Below, in pieces: positions 1 to 8,559 of a stretch of DNA of 64,000 nucleotides. The stretch is from Enterobacter ludwigii (GTDB taxonomy: Bacteria > Pseudomonadota > Gammaproteobacteria > Enterobacterales > Enterobacteriaceae). Position numbers and translations under genes: made by a program. The notes beneath the pieces were generated by a model. It did not search any database. It saw only the letters and a program-made list of their open reading frames with translations, and was not told where the DNA came from. The stretch's first letter is position 1. Each line of letters starts with the position of its first letter. The DNA is taken from positions 455,358 to 519,357 of the forward strand of contig CEFQ01000008.1 of the NCBI GenBank assembly GCA_900068845.1, in the 5' to 3' direction.

Positions 1-666
1 CGGGCGCCGGGCACCGATCAGGAAACCCTTCAGGCCTTACGCCGCGAAAGCCGCGCGAAGGGACTCGACTTCCCAGAAATGCTGGACGAGTTGCAGCATT
101 ACCTGGCGCCTTCTCGCCCTGGTCAGCGCGTAACCGCGGTTCCGGGTGCTGGACTCAATATCCCACTCTGGTTGCTGGGCTCCAGCACCTTCAGCGCACA
201 ACTGGCTGCAACGAAAGGCCTGCCACTGGTGTTCGCCTCGCACTTTGCACCCGACGCGATGCTGGCGGCGATTGATACTTACCGCTCCGGCTTCAGGCCG
301 TCTGCAACCCTCGCCGAACCTTATGTCATGGTGTGCGTTAACGTGGTTGCGGCTGACACTCAGCAGGAAGCCGATCGACTGGCAACCACTGAATTGCAGA
401 AATTCGTCAATCTGGGGCGTGGCGTTGAAGTGAAGCTTCCCAAGCCGGTTGATGACATGAATGCGTTGTGGCCCCCCATTGAGGCACAACGCGTGCTGAG
501 TCAGTTGCGCGAGTCGATCTGGGGTAACCCCGAGACAGTACGCGAAAGCATTAGGGATCTGGTGCGCCGTACCGGGGCAGATGAAATTATGGTGAACTCC
601 TGGATCCATGACGCTGACGCGCGAATTCGTTCCCATCAGCTGATTGCTGAATGCTGGAAACGGTGA
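1..666 (+). CDS. LLM class flavin-dependent oxidoreductase, C-terminal part (5' end outside window)
   Basis: The reading frame is open from base 1, so the gene begins upstream; the first in-frame ATG at 79 is internal. The visible start R-A-P-G-T-D-Q-E-T followed by an arginine-rich helix is the loop typical of the MsnO8-like branch of luciferase-like monooxygenases, and the later stretch LNIPLWLLGSST and the ASHFAP segment fit the flavin-binding TIM barrel of that group. These enzymes use FMNH2 and oxygen on small organic or organosulfur substrates. The stop is 9 bases before the old yellow enzyme gene, with which it probably forms an operon. The substrate cannot be read from the sequence. 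A second protein of the same branch is encoded at 22135-23130. Confidence 0.8.
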   Translation, partial: RAPGTDQETLQALRRESRAKGLDFPEMLDELQHYLAPSRPGQRVTAVPGAGLNIPLWLLGSSTFSAQLAATKGLPLVFASHFAPDAMLAAIDTYRSGFRPSATLAEPYVMVCVNVVAADTQQEADRLATTELQKFVNLGRGVEVKLPKPVDDMNALWPPIEAQRVLSQLRESIWGNPETVRESIRDLVRRTGADEIMVNSWIHDADARIRSHQLIAECWKR

Positions 667-675
667 GGAGGCGAT

Positions 676-1764
676 ATGAAACAGCTTTTTGCCCGTCATC
701 AGCTCGGGAATATTCAGCTCAACAATCGCTTTGTGATGGCGCCCATGACCCGTTCGCGCGCCAGCGACGAACATGCCGATGAGCTGACCACTCTTTATTA
801 TGCGCAGCGCGCCAGCGCCGGGCTGATCGTCTCCGAAGGTCTGCCCGTTTCACGTGAAGGGATGGGATATCTTTTTACACCCGGCATTTATCTCGACAGC
901 CAGGTGACAGCATGGCAGCCGGTTACGGATGCCGTGCATGCGCGGGGAGGTAAAATCTTTGCTCAGCTCTGGCATGTTGGCCGCGTGTCACATACTAGCC
1001 TGCAATCAGCGGGGCAAGATCCCGTTAGCGCAGTCGCTATTCAGGGCGGCAATGCGTTTGCCTGGGATCAAAATGGTCAGGCAGCAACGGTAACCGCCAG
1101 CAAACCGCGAGCACTTAAGACGGATGAAATTGCCCGTGTAATTAACGATTTTCGTCGTGCGGCAGCAAACGCCATGGCGGCGGGATTCGACGGTGTCGAA
1201 ATTCATGCGGCAAATGGCTACCTCATCGAGCAGTTTATCAACCCCGTATTTAATACCCGCACCGACCTCTACGGTGGTGCCACGCTTGAGAACCGAACTC
1301 GCCTGCTGCTGGACATTACCGATGCGGTTATTGCTGAGATCGGTGCCGGACGCACCGGCGTACGTCTCTCACCCTGCAATCAGTTGCAGGACATGCCGTC
1401 ATATAACCAGACATCAGAAACGTATCTGCACATAGGCCGACAGCTTAATCGTCGTGATATTGCCTATGTTCATCTGATGGCTCAGGGGCCAGTGATGTTC
1501 AACGGCCTGCTACGAGAGTTCAGACACACCTGGCGTGGCACCTTGATTCTCGCAGGCGGTCTGACAGCCACCCAAGCCGAAAGCCTGATTAAAGATGGTC
1601 TGACCGATCTCGCGGCCTTTGGCAGTCCCTTTATTGCCAATCCTGATTTAGTAGATCGGATCAGAAACGGTTGGCCGCTAACGATGGCGAAAAAGAGCTC
1701 GTATTACGGTGGTGGTGCCGACGGTTACACCGACTACCCGTTTTATGGCGAAGACCATGCCTGA
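676..1764 (+). CDS. Old yellow enzyme family NAD(P)H:flavin oxidoreductase (alkene reductase)
   Basis: A 362-residue protein of normal length for the family. It shows the FMN-barrel start (FVMAPMTRSRA), the QLWHVGRVSH strand, the substrate-binding HAANGYL motif (His and Asn that hydrogen-bond the carbonyl of the acceptor) followed by EQFINP and YGG, and the C-terminal GYTDYPF end typical of NemA/OYE enzymes. Such enzymes reduce activated C=C bonds or nitro groups using NAD(P)H. The start has a strong ribosome site (gaggag, 676 ATG). It sits in a tight row with an LLM monooxygenase, an EthD protein and an NTF2-like protein, pointing to redox processing of one unknown compound. Confidence 0.9.
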   Translation: MKQLFARHQLGNIQLNNRFVMAPMTRSRASDEHADELTTLYYAQRASAGLIVSEGLPVSREGMGYLFTPGIYLDSQVTAWQPVTDAVHARGGKIFAQLWHVGRVSHTSLQSAGQDPVSAVAIQGGNAFAWDQNGQAATVTASKPRALKTDEIARVINDFRRAAANAMAAGFDGVEIHAANGYLIEQFINPVFNTRTDLYGGATLENRTRLLLDITDAVIAEIGAGRTGVRLSPCNQLQDMPSYNQTSETYLHIGRQLNRRDIAYVHLMAQGPVMFNGLLREFRHTWRGTLILAGGLTATQAESLIKDGLTDLAAFGSPFIANPDLVDRIRNGWPLTMAKKSSYYGGGADGYTDYPFYGEDHA

Positions 1765-1799
1765 ATGCAGGCTTACTGAAAAAACAAGCGGAGATCGAT

Positions 1800-2126
1800 A
1801 TGACAACGGTAAAAGGCTTTAAGCATGTGGGTTTTATTACCCGGAAGAAGGGACAGCGTTTCGAAGATTTCGTCAAACACTGGGATGAAGTCCATACCGA
1901 AATTGCCCTGCGTTTACCAGGATTGCGTGGTTATGTGCTCAATCCTATTGATCGCGAACGTTATCCTGACTCGCCCGTCGATGGGTTTTCAGAACTGTGG
2001 TTCGACTCCCTTGAAGATGCTATGGCTGCGTTTAGTTCACCGACCGGCGTTGAGGCCTATGATGATGTGCCCAATTTTGCCGATCACGTAGCCGTCACTT
2101 ACATCACTGAGATCAAAAAACGTTGA
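1800..2126 (+). CDS. EthD domain-containing protein
   Basis: A 108-residue protein beginning MTTVKGFKHVGF. The pattern of a short ferredoxin-like alpha/beta protein with RxxGQRFEDFVKHWDEVHTEIALRLPGLRGYVLN is that of the EthD family (dimeric alpha-beta barrel), named after a protein needed for ETBE degradation and often found beside oxidoreductases that make or break ethers, polyketides or aromatic compounds. I start it at the ATG at 1800, preceded by a purine-rich gcggaga; the frame is open further upstream but overlaps the end of the reductase. Its exact reaction is unknown. Confidence 0.8.
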   Translation: MTTVKGFKHVGFITRKKGQRFEDFVKHWDEVHTEIALRLPGLRGYVLNPIDRERYPDSPVDGFSELWFDSLEDAMAAFSSPTGVEAYDDVPNFADHVAVTYITEIKKR

Positions 2127-2155
2127 GTCTTCCGGACACCAATCAGAGTGAATAT

Positions 2156-3109
2156 ATGAGCCAGATAATAAGCCGCGCTAAAGCGCTTGGCTTCCTTGAC
2201 GCGTTTCGTCGCAGTTGGGAAACCGGCGATTGGCAGGACGCCTCACGCTTCCTGTCCGCTTCTGTCACGCTCAGAAGTAGCCATAAAGGCACATTGAAAG
2301 GTGATGAAACCGTTATCGCGGCATTTCGTGAAGATACGGATTCTGGTCAGCATCGCAATCTGATCACCTCGAATTATTATGCTGCCGATAACGGTCAGGG
2401 TATGGCGATGGTCAGCGCCTACCTCTACGGAGAGGTCGCGTCAGATATAAAGTCTACCCCAGCCGCGCTTTTTGGTGCCGTTGTCCGTCTAACGCTAAAT
2501 TTAATCGATAGTGAGTGGAAAGTGACGGAAGTGCTGGTCAATATCAGCTGGGTAGAAGGAGACCGTCACGCCCTATCCGGCTGGACGCTGCCGCCAGGTC
2601 AGCAGGGTTGGCGGCCGGGTGATGCACCGCCGGTGTTGGTCAGTGAACTTGATTCACCCTGGGCCTGTATACCGCATAACCAGATTGTTTCCACAGTAGA
2701 AGAGCAGATTGAAGAGGCTTACTCTCGCTACTCATGGGGTATCGATCAGAATGATTTTGGCCAATTTCGCACATGTTACACCTGGGATGCTAATGGGGAA
2801 TTTCCGCCTTTAGGGCCGCTGAGCGGACACCACAATATTGTCGGCTCGCTAAAGGAATTTCGACGTCACTGGCCGTGGATGCAGCATTACGGTGTAGCGC
2901 TTAAAATCACAGTAGGTTCAGACGGTGAAAGCGCCGAGATGTGGACTGGCCGCTTGATACCCGGACAGTTCAAAAATCAACAGGGCGAATGGATGTACGG
3001 AGCGCATTATCGTATTGAGCTTCGTAAAGAGGAGGGATACTGGAAGTTCTCCTGGAGCGAATATGTTCCGGGTTGGTTTTCTGAAAATACCCTGCCGTTC
3101 AACGCATAA
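2156..3109 (+). CDS. Two-domain NTF2-like (SnoaL-like) protein
   Basis: About 317 residues. The first half (to about residue 140: WETGDWQDASRFLSASVTLRSSHKG ... WKVTEVLVNISW) and the second half (from about 175: IEEAYSRYSWGIDQNDFGQFRTCYTWDANGEF ... YWKFSWSEYVPGW) each read as a SnoaL-like/NTF2-like alpha+beta cone, so this is a tandem duplication of the fold. Such proteins include hydrolases, isomerases and ring hydroxylase small subunits. The start is ambiguous: a TTG at 2123 overlaps the stop of the EthD gene, whereas the ATG at 2156 is the first ATG. It is the last gene of this row and may be a substrate-binding isomerase or a hydrolase. Confidence 0.65.
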   Translation: MSQIISRAKALGFLDAFRRSWETGDWQDASRFLSASVTLRSSHKGTLKGDETVIAAFREDTDSGQHRNLITSNYYAADNGQGMAMVSAYLYGEVASDIKSTPAALFGAVVRLTLNLIDSEWKVTEVLVNISWVEGDRHALSGWTLPPGQQGWRPGDAPPVLVSELDSPWACIPHNQIVSTVEEQIEEAYSRYSWGIDQNDFGQFRTCYTWDANGEFPPLGPLSGHHNIVGSLKEFRRHWPWMQHYGVALKITVGSDGESAEMWTGRLIPGQFKNQQGEWMYGAHYRIELRKEEGYWKFSWSEYVPGWFSENTLPFNA

Positions 3110-3176
3110 CATACTGATTAGAAAAACTCTCTTTCAGCACAATGCAGATGAATGAGAAATTCTCTTTGGCCCAAAA

Positions 3177-3213
3177 TGGCATTGTTCACTTTACCGATAG
3201 GTGCACAATGCCA
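3177..3213. terminator. Hairpin between two convergent genes
   Basis: Arms TGGCATTGT (3177-3185) and ACAATGCCA (3205-3213) are perfectly complementary, and CAC (3187-3189) pairs with GTG (3201-3203) after one mismatch, giving a 12-pair stem with an 11-base loop. It lies between the stop of the NTF2-like gene (3109) and the stop of the TetR gene (3216), where a bidirectional terminator is expected. There is no run of T on either side, so intrinsic termination is uncertain. Confidence 0.4.
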
Positions 3214-3215
3214 GA

Positions 3216-3836
3216 TTACTCCCCTGTCAGCGCACGCGACGCATCCCACAATCGCATCATCTGCGCGATTCCCCGCTCAATCTCCGCGAGGGGAACGTCA
3301 TCCCGCGCCAGCGTTGAGATGCCCAGCATAAAACTGTTAAAGCTCACCGCCAGGGAACGCGTCTCCTCATCATTCCTCAACTCTCCGCTGGTGATACCTC
3401 TCTGCACGCATTGCTTGATGCCTTCACGGGTGCGCGTTCGTGATGCCTCAAGCGGTTTAAGTACGTGGCGGTTTTCATCGGAGCAGGACGACATCACGCT
3501 GAGCGCTACCATGCAGCCGCGCGGATGCGAAGGATCGTACTGCATTCTGGCGGAATTGAGCAGCGCAGTCTCCAACGCCTGACGTGCTGGCAAGCGGGTA
3601 TCCCACAAAGCTTCCGTAACCTGAGCATGCGTTTGCAAATAACAGCTCACCGCTTCAGCAAAAAGCGCCTCTTTCGATCCAAATGCGGCGTAAAAGCTTG
3701 GCGCGGTGATCCCCTTGCCTATCGAGGCTTTGAGTTGCGCCAGCGAGGTTGATTCGTAGCCATTTTCCCAGAAAAGGTGCATGGCGTTGATAACCGCTTC
3801 ATCCCGGTCAAATTGTCTTGGTCTGCCTGTTCTCAT
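3216..3836 (-). CDS. TetR/AcrR family transcriptional repressor
   Basis: A 206-residue protein. The N-terminal helix-turn-helix is clear: RPRQFDRDEAVINAMHLFWENGYESTSLAQLKASIG followed by SFYAAFGSKEALF, the classic TetR recognition-helix region, and a C-terminal ligand domain similar to the TetR_C family with a conserved PRGCM motif. The ATG at 3836 is chosen because an ideal ggagg lies 7-8 bases upstream; a GTG at 3842 would be too close to it. It is divergent from an MFS exporter with two operator-like sites between them, so it very likely represses both itself and the exporter and responds to an exported compound. Confidence 0.9.
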   Translation of the reverse strand: MRTGRPRQFDRDEAVINAMHLFWENGYESTSLAQLKASIGKGITAPSFYAAFGSKEALFAEAVSCYLQTHAQVTEALWDTRLPARQALETALLNSARMQYDPSHPRGCMVALSVMSSCSDENRHVLKPLEASRTRTREGIKQCVQRGITSGELRNDEETRSLAVSFNSFMLGISTLARDDVPLAEIERGIAQMMRLWDASRALTGE

Positions 3837-3856
3837 CTTCACCTCCTCCGCTATTT

Positions 3857-3924
3857 ATACTAATCGATACAGAATTCATTGACAACGCATGGTTCGCCTC
3901 CGCAATATAAATACCGATCAGTAT
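3857..3924. promoter_or_regulatory. Paired TetR-type operators in the divergent promoter region
   Basis: ATACCGATCAGTAT (3911-3924) is a near-perfect palindrome (ATAC-GATC-GTAT core). The reverse complement of 3857-3870, GTATCGATTAGTAT, matches it at 11 of 14 positions. The two copies are in inverted orientation 40 bases apart, between the TetR gene (start 3836) and the MFS gene (start 3974), in AT-rich DNA suited to two promoters. The geometry is that of a TetR-family repressor controlling a divergent pair. Confidence 0.65.
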
Positions 3925-3973
3925 ATATATCAGCGCCACGCTATGGCGATGCTACCCATCTCAGTAAGGTTTA

Positions 3974-5200
3974 ATGATGAAATCACAGTTTAAAAATGGC
4001 GAGGCGCAACAACTGCCCGTGTTGGCGCTGCTTGCCCTGGCAATGGCAGGTTTTATCTGCATCCTGACAGAAACCATCCCGGCTGGCTTGCTGCCGCAAA
4101 TCAGCCAAGGCCTGGCTATTTCACCCTCGCTGGCTGGCCAGTTAGTGACAGCTTATGCCGCTGGTTCACTGCTGGCGGCAATTCCTCTGACATTGATGAC
4201 CCGAACCTGGTCGCGTCGGAGTGTGCTGTTAAGTACGGTATGCGGATTTCTGGTTTTTAACACGCTCACCGCCGTGTCCTCCCATATTGGCATTATTTTG
4301 ACCGCGAGATTTTTGGCGGGTGCTTCCGCAGGTTTGGCATGGAGTCTGATTGCGGGTTATGCGCGAAGAATGGTGATTCCGTCACTGCAGGGACGCGCAT
4401 TAGCGCTCGCCATGGTAGGAACGCCCATCGCCCTTTCCCTCGGCGTACCCGCAGGTACCTGGATGGGATCGTTACTGGGATGGCGCCTGACGTTTGCCGT
4501 CATGTCCGGACTTTCCATCATCCTTATTGGCTGGATTCTGTTGGCCGTACCGAATTACCCCGGTCAATCCGCCACGCAAAAAATGCCGCTCGGCGCGGTA
4601 TTGCGGATCCCGGGCGTCAGTGCCGTGCTCGGCGTGGTGCTGACATGGATGATGGCGCATAACATTCTCTATACCTACATCGCGCCATTCATTGCTTCTG
4701 CCGGTCTGGCGGATCGCGTGGATAGCGTGCTGCTGATTTTTGGTATTGCGGCATTGGGCGGCATATTCATTACCGGCAAGATCATCGATACGCATCTGCG
4801 CAAAGCGGTGCTGCTTTCTCTGGCAATTTTTGCTGCGGTGTCGGTCGTTTTTGGTTTGCGTACGCCAACACCCGCCGTCATCTACGTGGGAATTGCCGTT
4901 TGGGGCGTGACGTTTGGAGGGGCTGCAACGCTGCTGCAAACGGCTTTAGCCGATGCAGCCGGTGACTATGCCGATGTGGCGCTCTCGATGAATGTTGTCA
5001 CCTGGAACAGTGCCATTGCCCTCGGCGGTGTGACGGGCGGATTGCTGCTGCAGCATGCCGGTTCCCAATCCTTCCCGTGGGCGATTCTGATATTGCTGTT
5101 GGTGGCGCTGGCTACGGCGGCGTGTGCAAAGCGGGGTTTCCCGGCAGTCAACAGCCGAGCCAAAACCGCGCTCAGCCCGGCCAGCGAGATTGACAGATAA
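3974..5200 (+). CDS. MFS transporter, DHA1 (sugar/drug efflux, AraJ/SotB-like)
   Basis: A 408-residue hydrophobic protein with about 12 predicted membrane segments. The start LALAMAGFICILTETIPAGLLPQISQGL and SPSLAGQLVTAYAAGSLLAAIPL are characteristic of the DHA1 group that includes E. coli AraJ, SotB and YdhP, which export sugars or drugs by proton antiport. A TAAGG lies upstream; ATG codons at 3974 and 3977 are both possible. The divergent TetR repressor with operators in the shared promoter suggests substrate-induced efflux. The compound is unknown. Confidence 0.88.
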   Translation: MMKSQFKNGEAQQLPVLALLALAMAGFICILTETIPAGLLPQISQGLAISPSLAGQLVTAYAAGSLLAAIPLTLMTRTWSRRSVLLSTVCGFLVFNTLTAVSSHIGIILTARFLAGASAGLAWSLIAGYARRMVIPSLQGRALALAMVGTPIALSLGVPAGTWMGSLLGWRLTFAVMSGLSIILIGWILLAVPNYPGQSATQKMPLGAVLRIPGVSAVLGVVLTWMMAHNILYTYIAPFIASAGLADRVDSVLLIFGIAALGGIFITGKIIDTHLRKAVLLSLAIFAAVSVVFGLRTPTPAVIYVGIAVWGVTFGGAATLLQTALADAAGDYADVALSMNVVTWNSAIALGGVTGGLLLQHAGSQSFPWAILILLLVALATAACAKRGFPAVNSRAKTALSPASEIDR

Positions 5201-5237
5201 TCGACTTCACGCCAGCGGCCGAAACCAGCCACAACGT

Positions 5238-5263
5238 TAAAAAGCCGGACAGCATGTCCGGCT
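5238..5263 (-). terminator. Rho-independent terminator of the alpha/beta hydrolase gene
   Basis: Perfect 9-pair stem AGCCGGACA / TGTCCGGCT with a 3-base loop (5243-5263). Read on the minus strand the stem is followed directly by TTTTT-A-A-C, and it begins 15 bases after the stop of the hydrolase gene at 5278. It may also stop transcripts arriving from the MFS gene, which ends at 5200, though no T-run follows on that strand. Confidence 0.85.
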
Positions 5264-5277
5264 CATCAAGCTGCTAT

Positions 5278-6114
5278 TCAGGATTTCGCAAACGCCAGCA
5301 GATCAGGGTTAATTTGCTCAGGATGGGTGGCGAACATACCGTGTGACAAGCCTGGATAGGTTTTCAGGGTGCCATGTTTCAGCAGTTTGATCGCCTTATG
5401 TGCCGAGTCATCAATCGGAACCACCTGATCGTCTTCCCCGTGCAGCACCAACACCGGTACCGTAATCGCGGTTAAATCGTCGGTAAAGTCGGTTTCAGAG
5501 AAGGCAGTAATACAGTCGTATTGCGCTTTAGCCCCGCCCGCCATGCCCTGACGCCACCAGTTATCGATCAAACCCTGGCTGACTTTTGCACCGGGACGGT
5601 TAAATCCATAAAACGGGCCCGCTGGCACATCGATAAAGAACTGCGCGCGGTTGGCTGCCAGTGCAGAACGGAAGCCGTCAAATACCGATTTTGGTAAACC
5701 TTCCGGATTCGCGGCGGTTTGCAGCATGATGGGTGGTACAGCGCCCATTAATACTGCTTTCGCCACCCGGCCTTGCTCAGCCTGCGCCACATAACGCGCC
5801 ACTTCACCGCCGCCGGTTGAGTGGCCGATATGGATAGCGTTGCGCAGATCCAACGCTTTAGCGAGTTCTGCCACATCGGCGGCGTAAGTGGTCATATCGT
5901 TGCCGCTATCGGTTTGATCTGAACGACCATGTCCACGACGGTCATGAGCGATAACGCGGTAACCTTCCGCCAGGAAGAACAACATTTGGTTGTCCCAGTC
6001 ATCGGCGCTTAACGGCCAGCCGTGGTGAAACACGATCGGTTGGGCGTTTTTTGGACCCCAGTCTTTGTAGAAAATCCGGGTACCGTCTTGGGTAGTGATG
6101 ATGCCGTTGCTCAT
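5278..6114 (-). CDS. Alpha/beta hydrolase, non-haem chloroperoxidase / perhydrolase family
   Basis: A 278-residue protein of the usual family length. It has the oxyanion segment [12 protein letters not shown], the [15 protein letters not shown] strand, the nucleophile elbow GHSTGGGE (Ser is the nucleophile), the acid region [13 protein letters not shown] and the final catalytic His in YPGLSHGM. These are the signatures of the bacterial non-haem haloperoxidase (perhydrolase) branch, cofactor-free cytosolic esterases. The ATG at 6114 has agagga at the right distance; a longer frame reaches 6222 but would overlap the regulatory palindrome. It is divergent from a DJ-1/AraC regulator and ends at a strong terminator. 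Confidence 0.9.
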   Translation of the reverse strand: MSNGIITTQDGTRIFYKDWGPKNAQPIVFHHGWPLSADDWDNQMLFFLAEGYRVIAHDRRGHGRSDQTDSGNDMTTYAADVAELAKALDLRNAIHIGHSTGGGEVARYVAQAEQGRVAKAVLMGAVPPIMLQTAANPEGLPKSVFDGFRSALAANRAQFFIDVPAGPFYGFNRPGAKVSQGLIDNWWRQGMAGGAKAQYDCITAFSETDFTDDLTAITVPVLVLHGEDDQVVPIDDSAHKAIKLLKHGTLKTYPGLSHGMFATHPEQINPDLLAFAKS

Positions 6115-6186
6115 ATGCGTGTCCTCTGAATGGGATGGTTTATGTTCGATGGGCTTATTGTCAGGGAAAGCAATAGCCGCTAACAT

Positions 6187-6200
6187 TGTCATATATGACA
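6187..6200. promoter_or_regulatory. Perfect palindrome, probable operator of the divergent hydrolase/regulator pair
   Basis: TGTCATATATGACA is a perfect 14-base palindrome located 26 bases before the start of the AraC-type regulator gene (6226) and 73 bases before the hydrolase start (6114). A further TGAC repeats at 6216-6219. The position between divergent genes suggests a binding site for a dimeric regulator, most simply the adjacent DJ-1/AraC protein. Confidence 0.6.
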
Positions 6201-6225
6201 CATTAAGGGCCGTAAGTGACAATTC

Positions 6226-7221
6226 ATGGAAACTGCAAAAAATAACGTTGTGGCGGAGATTGGCTTAGTGATCTATCCCGATTGCCAGCTCGCGGCAATC
6301 TATGGCTTAACCGATATGTTCCGTATTGCCGCTGAATGGGCGGAGAATATTTCCGGAGAGGAGCGCAAGCGAGCCATTCGGGTATCGCATTGGCAGATCG
6401 ATCCCCATAGCGAAAAAATGACCTGCGTTTGGGACAGCCATCCCACAATGCCACATCGATTAAGCTACGTGATTGCGCCGCCAAGTCTAGTGGTGCCGGC
6501 GAAAATGGTGCCGATGAAGGTGCCCGCCAATTGGATGAGCGAACTTTATGATCAAGGCGTCACGCTCTGTTCGATCTGCGCCGGTGCCTTTGTACTGGCA
6601 GAAACTGGCCTGATCGATCACCGTCGCGCCACTACGCACTGGGCGTTTGCGCAGACGCTGTCGGAACGTTTTCCTGCGGTCGAGGTAGCGGTGGACAATA
6701 TGGTGATCGACGATGGCGATATAATTACCGCCGGAGGCATTCTGGCGTGGACCGATTTGGGGTTAACGCTGATTGAAAAGGTTCTGGGTACCGGCACCAT
6801 GCTGGCGACCTCGCGCTTTTTGCTGATCGATCCGCCGCGACGCGAGCAAAGCACCTACTCCGCGTTTATCCCCAATTTCGATCATGGCGACGCCCAGATA
6901 CTGCGCGCGCAGCATCATCTTCATGCCCATGTTGCCGAACAGCACAGCATTGACACCATGTCGGCGCTGGCGAACATGACACCACGTACTTTTCTGCGCC
7001 ATTTCCAGAAAGCCACCGGCTTGCGGCCAACAGATTACCTGCAGCAGGTACGCATCATGAAAGCCCGCGATGCGCTGGAGTTGAGCAGTCGTTCTGTCGA
7101 TCACATCGCGTGGGAAATCGGCTACAGCGATCCTTCCGCCTTTCGCAAAATTTTCCGCAAACTCACCGGCGTCACGCCCGGACAGTACCGCCAGCGTTTT
7201 GGCACCCGTCACAATGATTAA
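6226..7221 (+). CDS. GlxA family (DJ-1/PfpI plus AraC HTH) transcriptional regulator
   Basis: A 331-residue protein. Residues about 8-200 form a DJ-1/PfpI-like domain ([25 protein letters not shown] ... [27 protein letters not shown] ... [14 protein letters not shown]), where the ICAGAF elbow carries the Cys position of the family. Residues about 225-325 form the AraC double helix-turn-helix ([34 protein letters not shown] ... [28 protein letters not shown]). GlxA-type proteins activate or repress neighbouring catabolic genes. It is divergent from the hydrolase across a perfect palindrome and very probably controls it. Confidence 0.9.
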   Translation: METAKNNVVAEIGLVIYPDCQLAAIYGLTDMFRIAAEWAENISGEERKRAIRVSHWQIDPHSEKMTCVWDSHPTMPHRLSYVIAPPSLVVPAKMVPMKVPANWMSELYDQGVTLCSICAGAFVLAETGLIDHRRATTHWAFAQTLSERFPAVEVAVDNMVIDDGDIITAGGILAWTDLGLTLIEKVLGTGTMLATSRFLLIDPPRREQSTYSAFIPNFDHGDAQILRAQHHLHAHVAEQHSIDTMSALANMTPRTFLRHFQKATGLRPTDYLQQVRIMKARDALELSSRSVDHIAWEIGYSDPSAFRKIFRKLTGVTPGQYRQRFGTRHND

Positions 7222-7319
7222 CAAGGTTTACTGCGCGTCACAACAGGCAAATCGCCGTTTTCCTGCCATGATTATCGTCGTCCCGTTCCGCGCGCTTCAC
7301 TTAATCATTGAGGATTGCT

Positions 7320-8537
7320 ATGCCACTGCGTTCGCTTCAGGCTTTGTGTCTGGTTAACTTTTTTATGGCTGACGTACGAGATGGTCTCGGGCCTTTTCTG
7401 GGCATATTTCTGACGGAACGGCACTGGAATGCCGGAGATATTGGCTGGGTCATGACCGCGGGAGGCCTGGCGGGGCTTGTTGCCACCTTACCGGCGGGTT
7501 TAGCCACGGACGCCACGCGTCATAAACGATCGCTACTGATCATCGGTTCAATCCTGATCACGCTTTCCACCTTGCTGCTTTGGTATTTCCAACAGAGTTG
7601 GATCGTCGTTTTATCGCAGATTGTGACCGGCCTTTCAGCCGCCCTCATCGCGCCAGTATTGACCGGGATCACCCTCGGCTTAGCAGGACCTCAAGGGTTT
7701 GGTCATCAAATGGGGAGAAATGAAGCCTTCAATCACGGTGGAAATATGACGGCCGCGATCATTGCTGGCGCTTCAGTGTGGTATTGGGGAACGGGTGCGG
7801 TGTTTGTATTGATGACCACGATGGCGCTTTGCGCGGGTGCAGCGGTATTGGCTATTCGCCATAACGATATCGACAATCTCGCGGCGCGCGGGCTTTCTGG
7901 GCCGGAATCGGCCGGTAACGTTCCGCGTCTTTACCAGATTGCCCGCGAACCTGCGATCATTGTCGCGGGCGTAACGTTATTGCTCTTTCATCTGGGCAAT
8001 GCTGCGCTGTTACCCATGCTGAGCCTGCGTGTTGCGGCGGCACATAACGGTGCCATCAGTCCGGGGCTTTACGCTGCCGCCACCGTGGTTATTTCACAAT
8101 GCGTAATGATCCCCGTGGCGCTGTATGCCGCACGCCGCGCAGCGCGCTTCGGCTATCCGGCACTGATTACCGCCGCGCTGCTGGTGCTGCCGGTTCGCGC
8201 GGTGATCGCCTCAGCCTTTGACGGCGCTTATTTCATGATTCCGGTACAAGTGCTTGATGGCCTGGCGGCGGGTCTGCTGGGCGTGGCGGTGCCCGGTTAT
8301 ATCGTGAAAGTTCTTCAGGGCAGCGGCCATACGAATGCCGGTCAGGGTTTTATTATGCTGATGCAGGGCATCGGCGCGGCAATGAGTCCTGCGTTAGCGG
8401 GAAACATTGCCGCAGCCTACTCCTATCAAAGTGCGTTTGCGGTGCTGGGCGCGATCGCGCTAGCGGCGCTGATCATTTGGTGGATCGGCAGCCGTTATTC
8501 AGCAAAGAGAGGTGTGCCACGTTCAGCGCGTTCATAG
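7320..8537 (+). CDS. MFS transporter of unknown substrate
   Basis: A 405-residue integral membrane protein with about 12 hydrophobic segments. The start LQALCLVNFFMADVRDGLGPFLGIFLTERHW and the loop PAGLATDATRHKRSLL between helices 2 and 3 fit the major facilitator fold; QMGRNEAFNHGGNM in the middle is a recurrent motif of a subgroup that I cannot assign to a substrate. I start it at the ATG at 7320, preceded by TTGAGGATTGCT; an in-frame TTG at 7308 lacks a ribosome site. It stands alone, convergent with the chemoreceptor gene. Confidence 0.82.
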   Translation: MPLRSLQALCLVNFFMADVRDGLGPFLGIFLTERHWNAGDIGWVMTAGGLAGLVATLPAGLATDATRHKRSLLIIGSILITLSTLLLWYFQQSWIVVLSQIVTGLSAALIAPVLTGITLGLAGPQGFGHQMGRNEAFNHGGNMTAAIIAGASVWYWGTGAVFVLMTTMALCAGAAVLAIRHNDIDNLAARGLSGPESAGNVPRLYQIAREPAIIVAGVTLLLFHLGNAALLPMLSLRVAAAHNGAISPGLYAAATVVISQCVMIPVALYAARRAARFGYPALITAALLVLPVRAVIASAFDGAYFMIPVQVLDGLAAGLLGVAVPGYIVKVLQGSGHTNAGQGFIMLMQGIGAAMSPALAGNIAAAYSYQSAFAVLGAIALAALIIWWIGSRYSAKRGVPRSARS

Positions 8538-8559
8538 CTAATCCGTGGCCATTGACCGA

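Noticed and set aside
37-774. Long minus-strand open frame of 245 codons at the left edge
   Set aside because: It lies opposite the LLM gene and the start of the old yellow enzyme gene, both of which have clear family motifs; its translation shows no recognisable domain.
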